Notes: generated by a model not told the origin, from the sequence alone. Shown: positions 25,058-34,582, counted from the stretch's first letter. The stretch: 64,000 bases of DNA from Mucilaginibacter aquatilis (GCF_009755275.1 NZ_WQLA01000003.1:620001-684000); one strand, 5' to 3'. Translations and numbers: made by a program.

Positions 25058-27268
25058 TTAAGCAGGTATAAGTCTTGGTTTTTCACGCTCCCAAAAGCGA
25101 TGTTGTGCAATCATTTTGGTTAAAAGCTCTGCAAAGAGCTTATCTGGCTTTCCTACGAGTATACCTTCGCGTAATACCGAGTCTTCAGAAAAATCAGGCG
25201 GTAGCTTTTTACTGAAATAGGTAGCATCAATCACTTGCATGGCTTCTTCCGCTGCTGCTATTGGCTTGCAATGCTTAAATGCTTCATTTAGAAAGTGTAC
25301 GGCATTCGCTTCTGCTTCCAATGTAGCTACGGCATTGTTACCACCAGCCACGTATACAGCATCAAATAATACGGAAGCAGCGGTTAAAAAGCTATGATCC
25401 ACTTCTATTTTTGAGTCGTCCTCAGCTATTATAAAACCCTGGCGCGGTGCAACTACCTCCACAGTAGCTCCTTGGGCGGTAAGCGCGTCTTTAACTGTTT
25501 TAACTGAGTTTGCATCTGCGCCGTCAGCAGCAAGCAAAGCAATCTTGCGGCTTTTGATAGTATCTTTAACGGTATTGGCCATACTCAGCGCTTCAGACTT
25601 AGACAGAGCGCCGTCTACTTGTACCGACTGGTAATCTGCCGGATTGCCGTCAGCCGGAATGCTTTGATTGGTTGGCAATACATCAGGCAGGTGTAACCCT
25701 AAGCCGTAAGCCACTTGCGTAGCCAGGTCCTTATCAATCTGTACCAGAATACCCAGCATCCGCTCGCGGATGGCGATGGTTTTAACTTTCCCCAACTCAA
25801 AAGTGAGCGCGTCCACAATGTGATTTTTTTCCGGGTCCGACTGGCTATTAAAGAATAGTCTTGCCTGGCTAAAATGATCAAAGAAACTTTTATTACGCAG
25901 GCGTTCCTTGCGGGCCTCAATGCGTTCGCGGTAGCTTACAAACCCTCCTGCGGATTCTTTGACTTGCTGCGGGTCATTGCCGCTTAATGAGTTCGGATTA
26001 TAACTGGTTTTACCACGGTTTATAGTTTGTCGCATAAATCCGTCGCGCTGGTTATTATGTACCGGTACTATCGGCCGGTTAATAGGTATCTCCTGAAAGT
26101 TAGGCCCGCCTAAACGGGTCAGTTGTGTATCAGTATAAGAAAACAGGCGACCTTGTAACAACGGGTCGTTGGTAAAGTCAATGCCCGGCACCACATGACC
26201 GATGTGGTAAGCAATCTGTTCTGTTTCTGCAAAGAAGTTATCCGGATTGCGGTTCAGTGTTAGTTTACCTACGCGCTGCACGGGTACTAATTCTTCGGGC
26301 ACCAATTTGGTTGAATCGAGCAAGTCAAAGTCATATTTGAATTCATCTTCCTCCGGAATGATCTGTAAGCCCAATTCATACTCAGGGAAGTTGCCGCTTT
26401 CGATAGCATCCCAAAGGTCGCGGCGATGAAAGTCCGGGTCTTTACCGGAAATATTTTGCGCTTCATCCCAGGCTACGGAATGCACGCCTAATAACGGTTT
26501 CCAGTGGAATTTCACAAAACTGGCCTTGCCCTCAGCATTAATCAGGCGGAATGTATGCACCCCAAAACCTTCCATCATCCGATAGCTGCGCGGAATAGCG
26601 CGGTCACTCATTGCCCACATAATCATGTGCGCCGATTCCGGCATCAGGGAAATAAAATCCCAAAAGGTGTCATGCGCAGACGCTGCCTGCGGAATCTCAT
26701 TGTCTGGCTCGGGCTTAACAGCATGGACCAAATCCGGGAACTTAACGGCATCCTGTATAAAGAAAACCGGCATGTTGTTGCCTACCAGGTCGAAATTACC
26801 TTCCGTGGTGTAAAACTTTGCAGCAAAACCGCGCACATCGCGCGCCAAATCTGTAGACCCCCTTGAGCCTGCCACTGTTGAAAAGCGTACAAATACCGGT
26901 GTTTCCACATCTGTGTTGTTCAGGAATGCGGCTTTAGTATATTCAGTCAATGGTTTATATAATTTAAACACGCCATGCGCACCCGAACCACGGGCATGCA
27001 CTACCCTTTCGGGTATACGCTCGTGATCAAAATGCGTCATCTTTTCGCGGAAGAGAAAGTCTTCCAACAAAGACGGGCCACGGTCGCCCGCCTTTAGCGA
27101 ATTTTGATCATCGTTTATCGGTAACCCGGTATTTGTGTTCATTTGCTCGCCCGCGGCATCTGCGGTATGTGGAGCAAGGCTTTGAGTTTTTGTATTTTCA
27201 GGTTGTGGGGCCAGTTGTTTGTCAATGGCAGCCTCAGTACCCATTTTAGGTGATGGTTTCTTTGCCAT
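25058..27268 (-). CDS. katE: Large-subunit (clade 2) catalase HPII
   Basis: A 736-residue heme catalase converting hydrogen peroxide to water and oxygen. The catalytic His is at residue 91 (RVVHARGSGAHG), the distal Asn lies in FDLVGNNMPVFFIQD, and the proximal heme ligand is the Tyr in RLFSYTDTQLTRLG. The core ends near residue 540; residues about 565-736 form the DJ-1/class I amidotransferase-like domain typical of large-subunit catalases (KIALLAADGADANSVKTVKD, AVYVAGGNNAVATL). It follows the DUF892 gene by one base and precedes the ankyrin gene. Confidence 0.93.
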   Translation of the reverse strand: MAKKPSPKMGTEAAIDKQLAPQPENTKTQSLAPHTADAAGEQMNTNTGLPINDDQNSLKAGDRGPSLLEDFLFREKMTHFDHERIPERVVHARGSGAHGVFKLYKPLTEYTKAAFLNNTDVETPVFVRFSTVAGSRGSTDLARDVRGFAAKFYTTEGNFDLVGNNMPVFFIQDAVKFPDLVHAVKPEPDNEIPQAASAHDTFWDFISLMPESAHMIMWAMSDRAIPRSYRMMEGFGVHTFRLINAEGKASFVKFHWKPLLGVHSVAWDEAQNISGKDPDFHRRDLWDAIESGNFPEYELGLQIIPEEDEFKYDFDLLDSTKLVPEELVPVQRVGKLTLNRNPDNFFAETEQIAYHIGHVVPGIDFTNDPLLQGRLFSYTDTQLTRLGGPNFQEIPINRPIVPVHNNQRDGFMRQTINRGKTSYNPNSLSGNDPQQVKESAGGFVSYRERIEARKERLRNKSFFDHFSQARLFFNSQSDPEKNHIVDALTFELGKVKTIAIRERMLGILVQIDKDLATQVAYGLGLHLPDVLPTNQSIPADGNPADYQSVQVDGALSKSEALSMANTVKDTIKSRKIALLAADGADANSVKTVKDALTAQGATVEVVAPRQGFIIAEDDSKIEVDHSFLTAASVLFDAVYVAGGNNAVATLEAEANAVHFLNEAFKHCKPIAAAEEAMQVIDATYFSKKLPPDFSEDSVLREGILVGKPDKLFAELLTKMIAQHRFWEREKPRLIPA

Positions 27269-27269
27269 G

Positions 27270-27818
27270 TTATGCTTCAGTTGCTGCTGTGTAGTTAATG
27301 TCGCTTTCGGCTACTTGGGTTAATTTTTCGTCTGCGGCCTTTTCTTCCGCCAACGTTTCAGCCAAAATACCTGCAACGTCTTCCAGACCAAGCGTAATGG
27401 CAAGTTGATGTAATCCGCCGTATGTAGCGATTTCATAGTGCTCCACTTTTTGGGAAGCCAAAATGATTCCGACGTCTCGTGTGGCTGTGCCGGGTGCGGT
27501 GCTTTCAATAATGCCCTCGCCCTCTTTGGCTAATCCTTCCATGGCGTCACACTTTTGTGCTTGTACTTTTTCGCCCAACAATTCAAACACCTGTTCCAAG
27601 CGTGATACATGCGTTTTGGTTTCTTCCAGATGATCTGCAATTCCTTGAGCAAGCGCTTTCGATGTAGCTGCCGAGATCATCTTAGGCAAATTTTTAACCA
27701 AATGGTTTTCTGCCCAATAAATGTCTTTAATGCCGTCTGTAAATAATTCCAGCAAAGCCGGCTGCTCTTTAGGCGATGTTTTAGTACTGAATTTAGGTTC
27801 CCCTGACTCTTTTTTCAT
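27270..27818 (-). CDS. DUF892 ferritin-like protein, YciE/YciF type
   Basis: A 182-residue four-helix protein. The family blocks LLELFTDGIKDIYWAENHLVKNLPKM, HLEETKTHVSRLEQVFELLGE and LASQKVEHYEIATYGGLHQLA supply the Glu/His residues of a di-iron site. YciE/YciF proteins are stress-induced and often beside manganese or heme catalases. One base separates its TAA from the katE ATG, so co-expression is near certain. Role in peroxide or iron handling is inferred. Confidence 0.88.
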   Translation of the reverse strand: MKKESGEPKFSTKTSPKEQPALLELFTDGIKDIYWAENHLVKNLPKMISAATSKALAQGIADHLEETKTHVSRLEQVFELLGEKVQAQKCDAMEGLAKEGEGIIESTAPGTATRDVGIILASQKVEHYEIATYGGLHQLAITLGLEDVAGILAETLAEEKAADEKLTQVAESDINYTAATEA

Positions 27819-28313
27819 AATGCACGAATGGTAAATGACGATATCTTTTTAGCTGATGGCCCGATTTGCTAACTCATAGGATGCTTCGGCGGTAAGTATT
27901 GTAACCTAAACCCTTGGGTTATGCAATTGTTTATTTTGTTAGTAATTAATGTATGGTCATTTGATATTTACATTCTTGGGCTGTAGTACACCAACATGTT
28001 TTGATTCTTGATTTGTATGTCCTAACACACCAAGGGTAGATAGTATAGCATCGTAGTGATGGGTGTTCTGTTTAGGGAAGTACAGGATTGCCTGATCAAT
28101 AAGATGATTATTTAAGCTCTACGTTATTACAATTAACAAACCGCAGTATTTCAGCTATTATGCTTAATTATGTCGTTAACGATTAATAGCGAGTGAGAAT
28201 ACGGGTTTTATCACAGGCATTTGCTATATTTGAATGTAAATGGGTTGAGTCACCTAAGTGACTACCTTAAATTTGACCTTCTTCATAAAATACTGGTGAT
28301 AAGCATATTATAA

Positions 28314-28341
28314 GGATGGGTTCGAATCCAAACGGGATCAC
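28314..28341 (+). pseudogene. Decayed tRNA 3' end (T-arm and acceptor-like)
   Basis: GATGGGTTCGAATCCAAAC followed by CGGGATCAC looks like the T-loop (TTCGAAT) and 3' acceptor strand of a tRNA. The T-stem is poorly paired (ATGGG against CCAAA) and no matching 5' half is found within 100 bases upstream. It may be an old attachment-site copy left by an integrated element, or chance. Confidence 0.3.
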
Positions 28342-28349
28342 TTTTTATA

Positions 28350-28380
28350 AAGCTTCTTAAATTTTAAGAGGCTTTTTTTT
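28350..28380 (+). terminator. Rho-independent terminator
   Basis: AAGCTTCTTAAA pairs with TTTAAGAGGCTT (28363-28374) with one G-T pair and is followed by a T run to 28380. No intact gene precedes it on this strand; it follows the tRNA-like remnant. Confidence 0.7.
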
Positions 28381-28504
28381 ATGTATTTATTTGAGCAAAT
28401 TCTAAAAGATTTCTTCTTTTTTAAATCTCGCTTCTGGTTTTAAAACTATAAACAGGTTTAAGCTGTTTGTAGCTGCATCAACCATTTACAAGTTCACTTT
28501 ATAA

Positions 28505-28969
28505 ATGACAAAACAAAGCGCCGGATTATTATTGTACCGCAAGCGTAATAGCGAGCTTCAGTTTTTTTTGGTCCATCCTGGAGGGCCCTACTTTAAGGGT
28601 AAAGATGCGGGCGTTTGGAGTATACCAAAAGGTGAGTATGATAGCAGCGAAGATGCGCTGAGTGCAGCTAAACGTGAATTTGAGGAAGAAACCGGCTTAC
28701 CTGTAAAAGGTAATAACTTTATAGCACTTACACTAATTAAGCAAAAAGGCGGTAAAATTGTAAGTTGCTGGGCTATTGAAGCAGATGTTAATCAGGGCAA
28801 AATTGTAAGCAACAGCTTCGATATGGAATACCCTTATAAATCAGGAAAATTTGTAACCGTACCCGAAATTGATAGAGCTGGTTGGTTCAATTATAATGAT
28901 GCTTGTGTGAGAATCAACGAGCGTCAAAAGAGTTTCCTGGATGAGTTGCTAACTTTGCTAACCACTTAG
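28505..28969 (+). CDS. NUDIX hydrolase
   Basis: A 154-residue hydrolase of nucleoside-diphosphate-linked substrates. The Nudix box spans residues 43-65: Gly43, Glu49, then REFEEETGL at 57-65 with the metal-binding Glu residues. The N terminus (SAGLLLYRKRNSELQFFLVHPGGPYF) and GVWSIPKGE resemble the Ap4A-hydrolase/MutT-like group found in many Bacteroidota. The true substrate cannot be read from sequence. It is monocistronic. Confidence 0.9.
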   Translation: MTKQSAGLLLYRKRNSELQFFLVHPGGPYFKGKDAGVWSIPKGEYDSSEDALSAAKREFEEETGLPVKGNNFIALTLIKQKGGKIVSCWAIEADVNQGKIVSNSFDMEYPYKSGKFVTVPEIDRAGWFNYNDACVRINERQKSFLDELLTLLTT

Positions 28970-29082
28970 TGATTTTGAGTATACGTGTACAACCACAGAT
29001 TGTGAGTAGATGTTATTAAATACTCCTTTCCCTTTTTAAAAAAGTATTATATTTTTGTTAGCTATACACCGTTACATTGTTA

Positions 29083-31593
29083 ATGACTGATAATATAAAG
29101 CCCACGCTAGATGATTCTGTAGTTCTGCAGGTATTAGCGCAAAGTAAAAAGGCTACCGCTATCTATAACTCCGAAGATCTACATATACGTTTTGCTAATG
29201 ATTCAATGCTCCGCATTTGGGGCAAGGACAGGAGTGTGATTGGAAAAGCTTTTGAAGAAGCTCTGCCTGAAATAAAAGGACAGCCGTTTACTTCTTTGTT
29301 ACAAAACGTTTGGCGTACTGGTGAAACATACGTTGCGGAATGTATGCCTGCCGAATTACTGATTAATGGAGAATTTAAACGCTCGTTATTTGATTTTGAA
29401 TATAAGGCCATCAAAAATGATGATGGAAGTACTTTATGCATATTACATACCGCTACCGATGTTACTCAGCAGCAAAAGTACTGGCAAGAAATAAGAGAGC
29501 GTATTGAGAATGAGCAGCAGTTAGTTGAAGAACTTACCGCTAATAATGAAGAACTACGCTCACTAAACGAGGAATTAGCTGCAATAAGCGAAGAGAACCG
29601 CAATGCGCTTGAGCAACTGGCTATGGCAAAGCAGGCCGGTGGTGTAGGTATATTTGATTTAGATGTAACTCATGATGTGCTTATTTGGGATGAGCGCTGT
29701 AAAGAACTATTCGGTGTATCGCCTAAACAGAAGGTTACTTACTCTTCTGACTTTGTAAACGGTTTACATCCTGACGATCGTGAACATACAGTTAATGCTG
29801 TAAGTGACGCATATAATAAGCAAAAAACCGGCGGCAAGTATAACGTAAAATATCGTACTGTTGGCGCAGAAGATGGACGCATACGCTGGGTACATGCTAT
29901 TGGACAAGTGCATTTCGACGCGGCTGATAAACCGCAACGCTTTATTGGTACTGTAACTGACATTACCGAAGAAGTTAATTCAAGACTACAGCTTGAACAA
30001 AGTGAAAGCCGTTTACAGGATGCCAATGAAGAGTTATATGCAATTAACGAAGAGCAGGCATCAATAAACGAAGAGTTACGCGCTACCAACGAGGAACTCG
30101 CCGATACCCAGTCGCAACTATTACAATCGAATAATAATTTGAGCGATAGCAGGGCACGTTTGCGCGATGTATTGGAGCAGGCACCTGTAGGAATGTGCGT
30201 TTTGCGTGGACCTGATCATGTAATTGAAATTGCTAACGACGCCATATTGAACATATGGGATCGTAAATATGAGGATGTAATTGGACGCCCACATCGTCAG
30301 GCACGTCCGGAGTTGGAAGGTCAGCCAGTGTTTGACTGGCTCGACAAAGTATATCAGACCGGCGAACGCCAGGTAAACCGTGAATTTAAAGTAATGCTGC
30401 GTAGCGGTGACGGCATGCGCGAAGCGATTGTAAATTCAGTTTACGAAGCCTTGAAAGACTCATCGGGTGTGATTGACGGTGTTTTGATTATACTTGAAGA
30501 TATTACCGATGCTGTTAAAGAACGCCGACAGGCACAACATATGCAGGAAATGTTCAATCTGGCTATAGATGCTGGTGAACTTGGCGCATTTTATTATAAC
30601 CCACAATCTAATCTTTTTTCGGGAAATGAAATATTGAAGAAATGGTTTGGTTTAGGAGCCGACGAACATATTTGCCTGGAGTTAGCAACAAATGTAATTG
30701 CCGAAGAAGACCGCAGATTTGTAAATGAAGCGATAGCTACAGCATTAAATCCTGCATCTGATGGTAAATATGATATTGAATATACTGTCATTAATCCTAA
30801 TACAAATATACCGCGAATAGTTAAAGCCAAAGGTAAAGCACGCTTTAACGCAGACGGCAAGCCCGAAAGTCTTAATGGAATGTTGTTGGACATCACTGAA
30901 CGTAAACAGGATGAACAGCGTAAAAATGATTTCATAGGCATGGTTAGCCACGAGTTAAAAACCCCGCTTACCTCAGTAAATGCATATATACAAATGCTGC
31001 AAGGGCGTTCGGTTAAAAATCAGGATGTTTTTACTGCCGGTGCATTAGATAAGGTTGCCAACCAAATCAAAAAGATGACTGTCATCATCAATGGATTTTT
31101 GAATGTATCCAGATTCGAATCGGGCAAGATTCATATTGATAAGCAGTTTTTTGATATGGCCGAACTGGTTAAAGAGGTTGAAGATGAATCACTCACAACA
31201 ATTAGCAGTCACAAAGTTGTATTTGCACCGGTGGAGTATACTCCCGTAATTGCCGATCGTGATAAAATTGGCCAGGTTATTAATAATTTAATCAGTAATG
31301 CGGTTAAATACTCGCCGCAAGGCAGTACCATACAAATTGCCTGTGTAACTAAAGAGAATTTTGCCGAGGTATGCGTTACCGATGCCGGGATGGGTGTAAA
31401 ACCTGAAGATCAACAAAGGTTATTTGACCGGTATTACCGCGTAAAAGGAGAACATATGACTGCAATCTCGGGCTTTGGCATAGGATTGTACCTTTGTTCG
31501 GAAATTGTGGCGCGTCATAATGGTAATATATGGGTAGAAAGTGAATTTGGTAACGGATCTACTTTTTGCTTTAAAATTCCGGTAGTAAATTAA
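29083..31593 (+). CDS. Multi-PAS sensor histidine kinase
   Basis: An 836-residue soluble kinase without membrane segments. Order: PAS (about 10-130), a coiled coil (EENEELRSLNEELAAISEEN-type, about 140-185), PAS with PAC (about 190-305, FIGTVTDITEE), a second coiled coil, a third PAS (about 355-480), a fourth PAS (about 485-608, LNGMLLDITERK), then HisKA with the phospho-acceptor His623 (VSHELKTPL) and an HATPase domain with N box INNLISNAVKYSP, DAGMGV and GFGIGLYL. It should autophosphorylate in response to a cytoplasmic cue sensed by PAS. No response regulator is adjacent, so the partner is unknown. ATG 29083 preferred over a TTG six bases upstream. Confidence 0.92.
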   Translation: MTDNIKPTLDDSVVLQVLAQSKKATAIYNSEDLHIRFANDSMLRIWGKDRSVIGKAFEEALPEIKGQPFTSLLQNVWRTGETYVAECMPAELLINGEFKRSLFDFEYKAIKNDDGSTLCILHTATDVTQQQKYWQEIRERIENEQQLVEELTANNEELRSLNEELAAISEENRNALEQLAMAKQAGGVGIFDLDVTHDVLIWDERCKELFGVSPKQKVTYSSDFVNGLHPDDREHTVNAVSDAYNKQKTGGKYNVKYRTVGAEDGRIRWVHAIGQVHFDAADKPQRFIGTVTDITEEVNSRLQLEQSESRLQDANEELYAINEEQASINEELRATNEELADTQSQLLQSNNNLSDSRARLRDVLEQAPVGMCVLRGPDHVIEIANDAILNIWDRKYEDVIGRPHRQARPELEGQPVFDWLDKVYQTGERQVNREFKVMLRSGDGMREAIVNSVYEALKDSSGVIDGVLIILEDITDAVKERRQAQHMQEMFNLAIDAGELGAFYYNPQSNLFSGNEILKKWFGLGADEHICLELATNVIAEEDRRFVNEAIATALNPASDGKYDIEYTVINPNTNIPRIVKAKGKARFNADGKPESLNGMLLDITERKQDEQRKNDFIGMVSHELKTPLTSVNAYIQMLQGRSVKNQDVFTAGALDKVANQIKKMTVIINGFLNVSRFESGKIHIDKQFFDMAELVKEVEDESLTTISSHKVVFAPVEYTPVIADRDKIGQVINNLISNAVKYSPQGSTIQIACVTKENFAEVCVTDAGMGVKPEDQQRLFDRYYRVKGEHMTAISGFGIGLYLCSEIVARHNGNIWVESEFGNGSTFCFKIPVVN

Positions 31594-31619
31594 CAGGTAA
31601 GCTATTGCGGCTTACCTGT
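31593..31619. terminator. Hairpin between convergent genes, overlapping the DUF3826 stop
   Basis: ACAGGTAAGC (31593-31602) pairs perfectly with GCTTACCTGT (31610-31619). It starts at the last base of the kinase gene, and on the other strand lies across the last codons and stop of the DUF3826 gene. It probably marks both mRNA ends although no long T run is present. Confidence 0.55.
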
Positions 31620-32807
31620 CTTCAGCTCTAATTCTTCGGTAGCTTTGCGCAAATTGTACCCTTTGCCTGCAAGATAGTTGTTGGCCCGGCCACGGAATTT
31701 CGCAAACCACTGATTAATCTCGCGTTTAGTCAGTACATCCATAGCATTGTCCCTTGCTTCTGATAGGTAGGCATGAACCTGTTTTTTCTCATCAGCTTTT
31801 AAGTTCGGAAGCAATGCTATAAAATGTTCGTATTCAACTATTAGCCCATTATTAGTCATAGCGTTTTTTAAATGCTCTAATTCCTTTGCGCTCAAAATGG
31901 GTGATAGTTTTTGTGTAAAAGCATTTCTTTGCTTCTCTAATCCCGTTTTCATTTCAAGCCAGGTGCTATTATCTGCTTTTTTGAATTCAGTCTTGCTCAG
32001 GGTCATACTATCTTTTAACCTTTTGAGCTTATCATTTCTCTGATTGTTAAACTCAATTATCTTTTGATATTGCAAAGCCACCAAGTTGTAAATTGTTAAA
32101 TTTTTAGCTTTATTACTAGCGTCAAGGTTCAAGGTTGCAATTACTTCGTTAGCTCTTTTTATGGCTGCATCTTGTGATGTAGTATCCCGTCGTTTCGCCC
32201 AATCATCTCCTTCCTTTTTCAAATTGTAACCCTCGCCGGCAAGGTAATTGGCGATTTTGCCTTTATATTTACCAAACCACTGCTGCTTCTCCTTTGCTGT
32301 ACCTCCGTCAATTGCAAACTCACGAGCTTCAATTAAATAATTTTTTATCTGTGTTTGCTGAGCTTCTGTTAAGTAAGGAAGCATTAGTAAATAGTTTGCA
32401 TAGGTAAGCGGTACAGTATTGTAAGTCATGCCATCTTTAACGGCATCCACTTGCTCTCGAGTAAGCTGGGCATAAAGCTTAGTTATATAAGCTTTATGAA
32501 GCTTTGCTGTAGCTTCAGCCGTCTTGCTTTTTATTACCCGCACCCTAACTGTATCTGTAGCTGCAGCCTTTAGCTCTTTGTCTCGGAGGTTTTGTAAGTT
32601 GTTCAAACCAACATACTGCGCGGCAACTAAAGTGGTTACGCGATTTTGTTTGGAAGGGGATTTAAGTTTTAGCTGTTCAACTATATTGAGCGCACGTTTA
32701 TTTGCAACCGCCGCATAGGAAGTATCTTTTACTTGTGCCGTAGCAAATTGTGCTAATAACGTACCGGCTGCAATGGCAAGGCCTCGCAGTATAAATTCTG
32801 ATTTCAT
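31602..32807 (-). CDS. Secreted protein with two tandem DUF3826 domains
   Basis: A 401-residue exported protein; MKSEFILRGLAIAAGTLLAQFATAQ is a signal peptide. The mature part is an internal duplication: both halves begin with A-x2-R-A-x-(N/E)-(I/V) (KRALNIVEQLKL; KRANEVIATLNL), continue through VAAQYVGLNNLQNLRDK / VALQYQKIIEFNNQRNDK, and end with QWFGKYKGKIANYLAGEGYNL / QWFAKFRGRANNYLAGKGYNL. DUF3826 proteins are Bacteroidota proteins commonly found near glycan-degradation genes. Here the next gene upstream is a GH53 galactanase, 125 bases away. Function is unknown. Confidence 0.82.
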   Translation of the reverse strand: MKSEFILRGLAIAAGTLLAQFATAQVKDTSYAAVANKRALNIVEQLKLKSPSKQNRVTTLVAAQYVGLNNLQNLRDKELKAAATDTVRVRVIKSKTAEATAKLHKAYITKLYAQLTREQVDAVKDGMTYNTVPLTYANYLLMLPYLTEAQQTQIKNYLIEAREFAIDGGTAKEKQQWFGKYKGKIANYLAGEGYNLKKEGDDWAKRRDTTSQDAAIKRANEVIATLNLDASNKAKNLTIYNLVALQYQKIIEFNNQRNDKLKRLKDSMTLSKTEFKKADNSTWLEMKTGLEKQRNAFTQKLSPILSAKELEHLKNAMTNNGLIVEYEHFIALLPNLKADEKKQVHAYLSEARDNAMDVLTKREINQWFAKFRGRANNYLAGKGYNLRKATEELELKTGKPQ

Positions 32808-32932
32808 AAGGGTATATAATTGGTTTATAAAAAGCCCGAATAATAAGGCTCGTGTAACCAAAAATGTGAATTATAAATAACCCTTATCTATAACATCTTT
32901 GCTTTGTATTATGATATCTTCACTGAACATCA

Positions 32933-33991
32933 TTATTTTAAAAATGCGTCAAGTGCTCTGGTTGGCTTACCATCGTCTCCCCAGGCACTTAATGCGTAAT
33001 GGCTCCATGATGCTGCGCCCTGCGGTTCCCAGTACAGAACGCCAAGCCCTTTGCCGTTAGGTACTTGCTTTACCTTTTGTTGTACAGCTACAAGCATGTC
33101 ATAGGTATTATCTGGCTTAGTGGCCTCTCCTCCTACCTCAACAATCATTACCTCTTTGTTATAACGTTGCGCCATGTCATTCATATTTTTCCCTAAATCA
33201 TCTATGGATAGTGTATAATCAGGTTTGCCTTTTAGCCAGTAAGGATAATAGGACATGCCAATAACGTCAAATTTTGCACCATGCGTTGTGGCTTTATCAA
33301 ACCAATTTCTAAAGCGTGCATTGTCGTTTCCGCGGTCGAGATGCAGGATGACTTTACTTTTCGGACACACTTTTTTTATTGCATCGTACCCTCTATTAAT
33401 TAACTGGGCAAGTTGCGCCCAATTGTTTGTGCTTCCCTCCGGATATATCATACCACCCGGTGTTTCATTGCCAACCTGCACCCACTCAGGATAAACACCT
33501 GCATCTTTTAAGGCTTGCATTACCTCCTTTGTATAACTGTAAACGTCGTTTAAAAGTGTAGTAAAGTCGTGCCCTTCCCAAGCCTTAGGTTTAACCTGTT
33601 TTCCCGGATCGGCCCAGGTATCACTGTAATGAAAATCGATCATTATGCGCATTCCCCATTTCTTTGCGCGTAAGGCCATAGCAACCGTTTCATCTTTACT
33701 ACAGTGGCCACTTGCTTTATCATTGCTTGGATTAACCCAAGTACGCAACCTAATGGTGTTGAGTCCTTTATTTTTCAAGATTTTGAAGCAGTCCTCCTCC
33801 TTTCCTACCGAGTTGTAAAACTTAAATCCGGTTGCTTCCATTTGCGGCAACCAGCTAATGTCAGCGCCTTTAGCAAACTTTGTTGTGTGGTTAGTGATTT
33901 GAGCATGAGAAAATGATGTCACGCAAATTGCAACTATGAAGCAATAAAGCGACGTAAATTTTGAAAGTTTATTACTTAAAAGTGTCTTCAT
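32933..33991 (-). CDS. Secreted GH53 arabinogalactan endo-beta-1,4-galactanase
   Basis: A 352-residue secreted TIM-barrel glycosidase with a signal peptide (cleaved near residue 30, SHAQ). GH53 features: FAKGADISWLPQMEATG at the start, NTIRLRTWVNP, the acid/base Glu176 (VGNETPGGM) and nucleophile Glu285 (VMIVEVGGEA). The enzyme cleaves beta-1,4-galactan side chains of pectin. No SusC/SusD pair or galactosidase is adjacent, so this is not a full utilisation locus in this window; the co-oriented DUF3826 gene is the only likely partner. Confidence 0.9.
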   Translation of the reverse strand: MKTLLSNKLSKFTSLYCFIVAICVTSFSHAQITNHTTKFAKGADISWLPQMEATGFKFYNSVGKEEDCFKILKNKGLNTIRLRTWVNPSNDKASGHCSKDETVAMALRAKKWGMRIMIDFHYSDTWADPGKQVKPKAWEGHDFTTLLNDVYSYTKEVMQALKDAGVYPEWVQVGNETPGGMIYPEGSTNNWAQLAQLINRGYDAIKKVCPKSKVILHLDRGNDNARFRNWFDKATTHGAKFDVIGMSYYPYWLKGKPDYTLSIDDLGKNMNDMAQRYNKEVMIVEVGGEATKPDNTYDMLVAVQQKVKQVPNGKGLGVLYWEPQGAASWSHYALSAWGDDGKPTRALDAFLK

Positions 33992-34122
33992 TGAAATTTT
34001 ATTTACTTTAACCTAGTATGGTTAATACTATGATAATTATTTAATAAACAGGTTATTATGATTAATTTAGGTAACAAATTAAGCTACAAAAGCGTTACAT
34101 TAGTATACCAATTATAAACATT

Positions 34123-34560
34123 ATGAAATTTATTTCCCGCATTCAGCTTTGGGGTGATCAGAATCATCCAAAGTGGTTAGATCTGTTTCGCATTATTTTA
34201 GGTATTGTGTTGGTTTGGAAAGGCATATCCTTCATGCTTAATCTTCACGCCTTTACATCATTAATGACCGAATCGGGACTGCCAATGGCGTTATCATTAA
34301 GCATTGTTGCGCATCTTATTATTCTGTTTCACGTTTTTGGTGGCTTTTTCATTGCTCTCGGCTCCCACACCCGCATGTTTTGTTTGTTAAACCTGCCAAT
34401 CCTGGTTGTTGCCGTACTATTTGTAAACCTCAGTCAGCACATTTTCAGACCGTATGCAGAGTTTTGGCTGTCTGTATCTGTACTGATTGGTTTGGTGGTG
34501 TTTTTGGTTGAAGGCAATGGTAAGTTATCAGTAGAAAACAAAGCAGAGAAGATGGTTTGA
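34123..34560 (+). CDS. DoxX-like membrane protein
   Basis: A 145-residue inner-membrane protein with four hydrophobic segments (LDLFRIILGIVLVWKGISFML; LSIVAHLIILFHVFGGFFIALG; MFCLLNLPILVVAVLFVN; FWLSVSVLIGLVVFLV). The pattern and the R-I-x-L-G-I-x-L-x-W-K-G block fit the DoxX superfamily, whose members take part in quinone/thiosulfate redox reactions or are of unknown function. It is monocistronic, ending at a terminator. Confidence 0.75.
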   Translation: MKFISRIQLWGDQNHPKWLDLFRIILGIVLVWKGISFMLNLHAFTSLMTESGLPMALSLSIVAHLIILFHVFGGFFIALGSHTRMFCLLNLPILVVAVLFVNLSQHIFRPYAEFWLSVSVLIGLVVFLVEGNGKLSVENKAEKMV

Positions 34561-34582
34561 CGTATACATTTATAAAACTAAA

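Larger units (their letters stand above)
27819..28504. other. Intergenic region with tRNA-like remnant and terminator
   Basis: About 690 bases without a protein gene. It should hold the promoter of the DUF892-katE-ankyrin operon on its left side. The features seen are a tRNA-3'-end-like stretch at 28314-28341 and a terminator at 28350-28380, annotated separately. No further structure was recognised. Confidence 0.4.

Noticed and set aside
29077..31593. Hybrid histidine kinase with a receiver domain
   Set aside because: The protein ends right after the HATPase G2 box; there is no receiver domain.
32933..34560. A polysaccharide utilisation locus around GH53
   Set aside because: No SusC/SusD pair, sensor or other glycosidase is adjacent.
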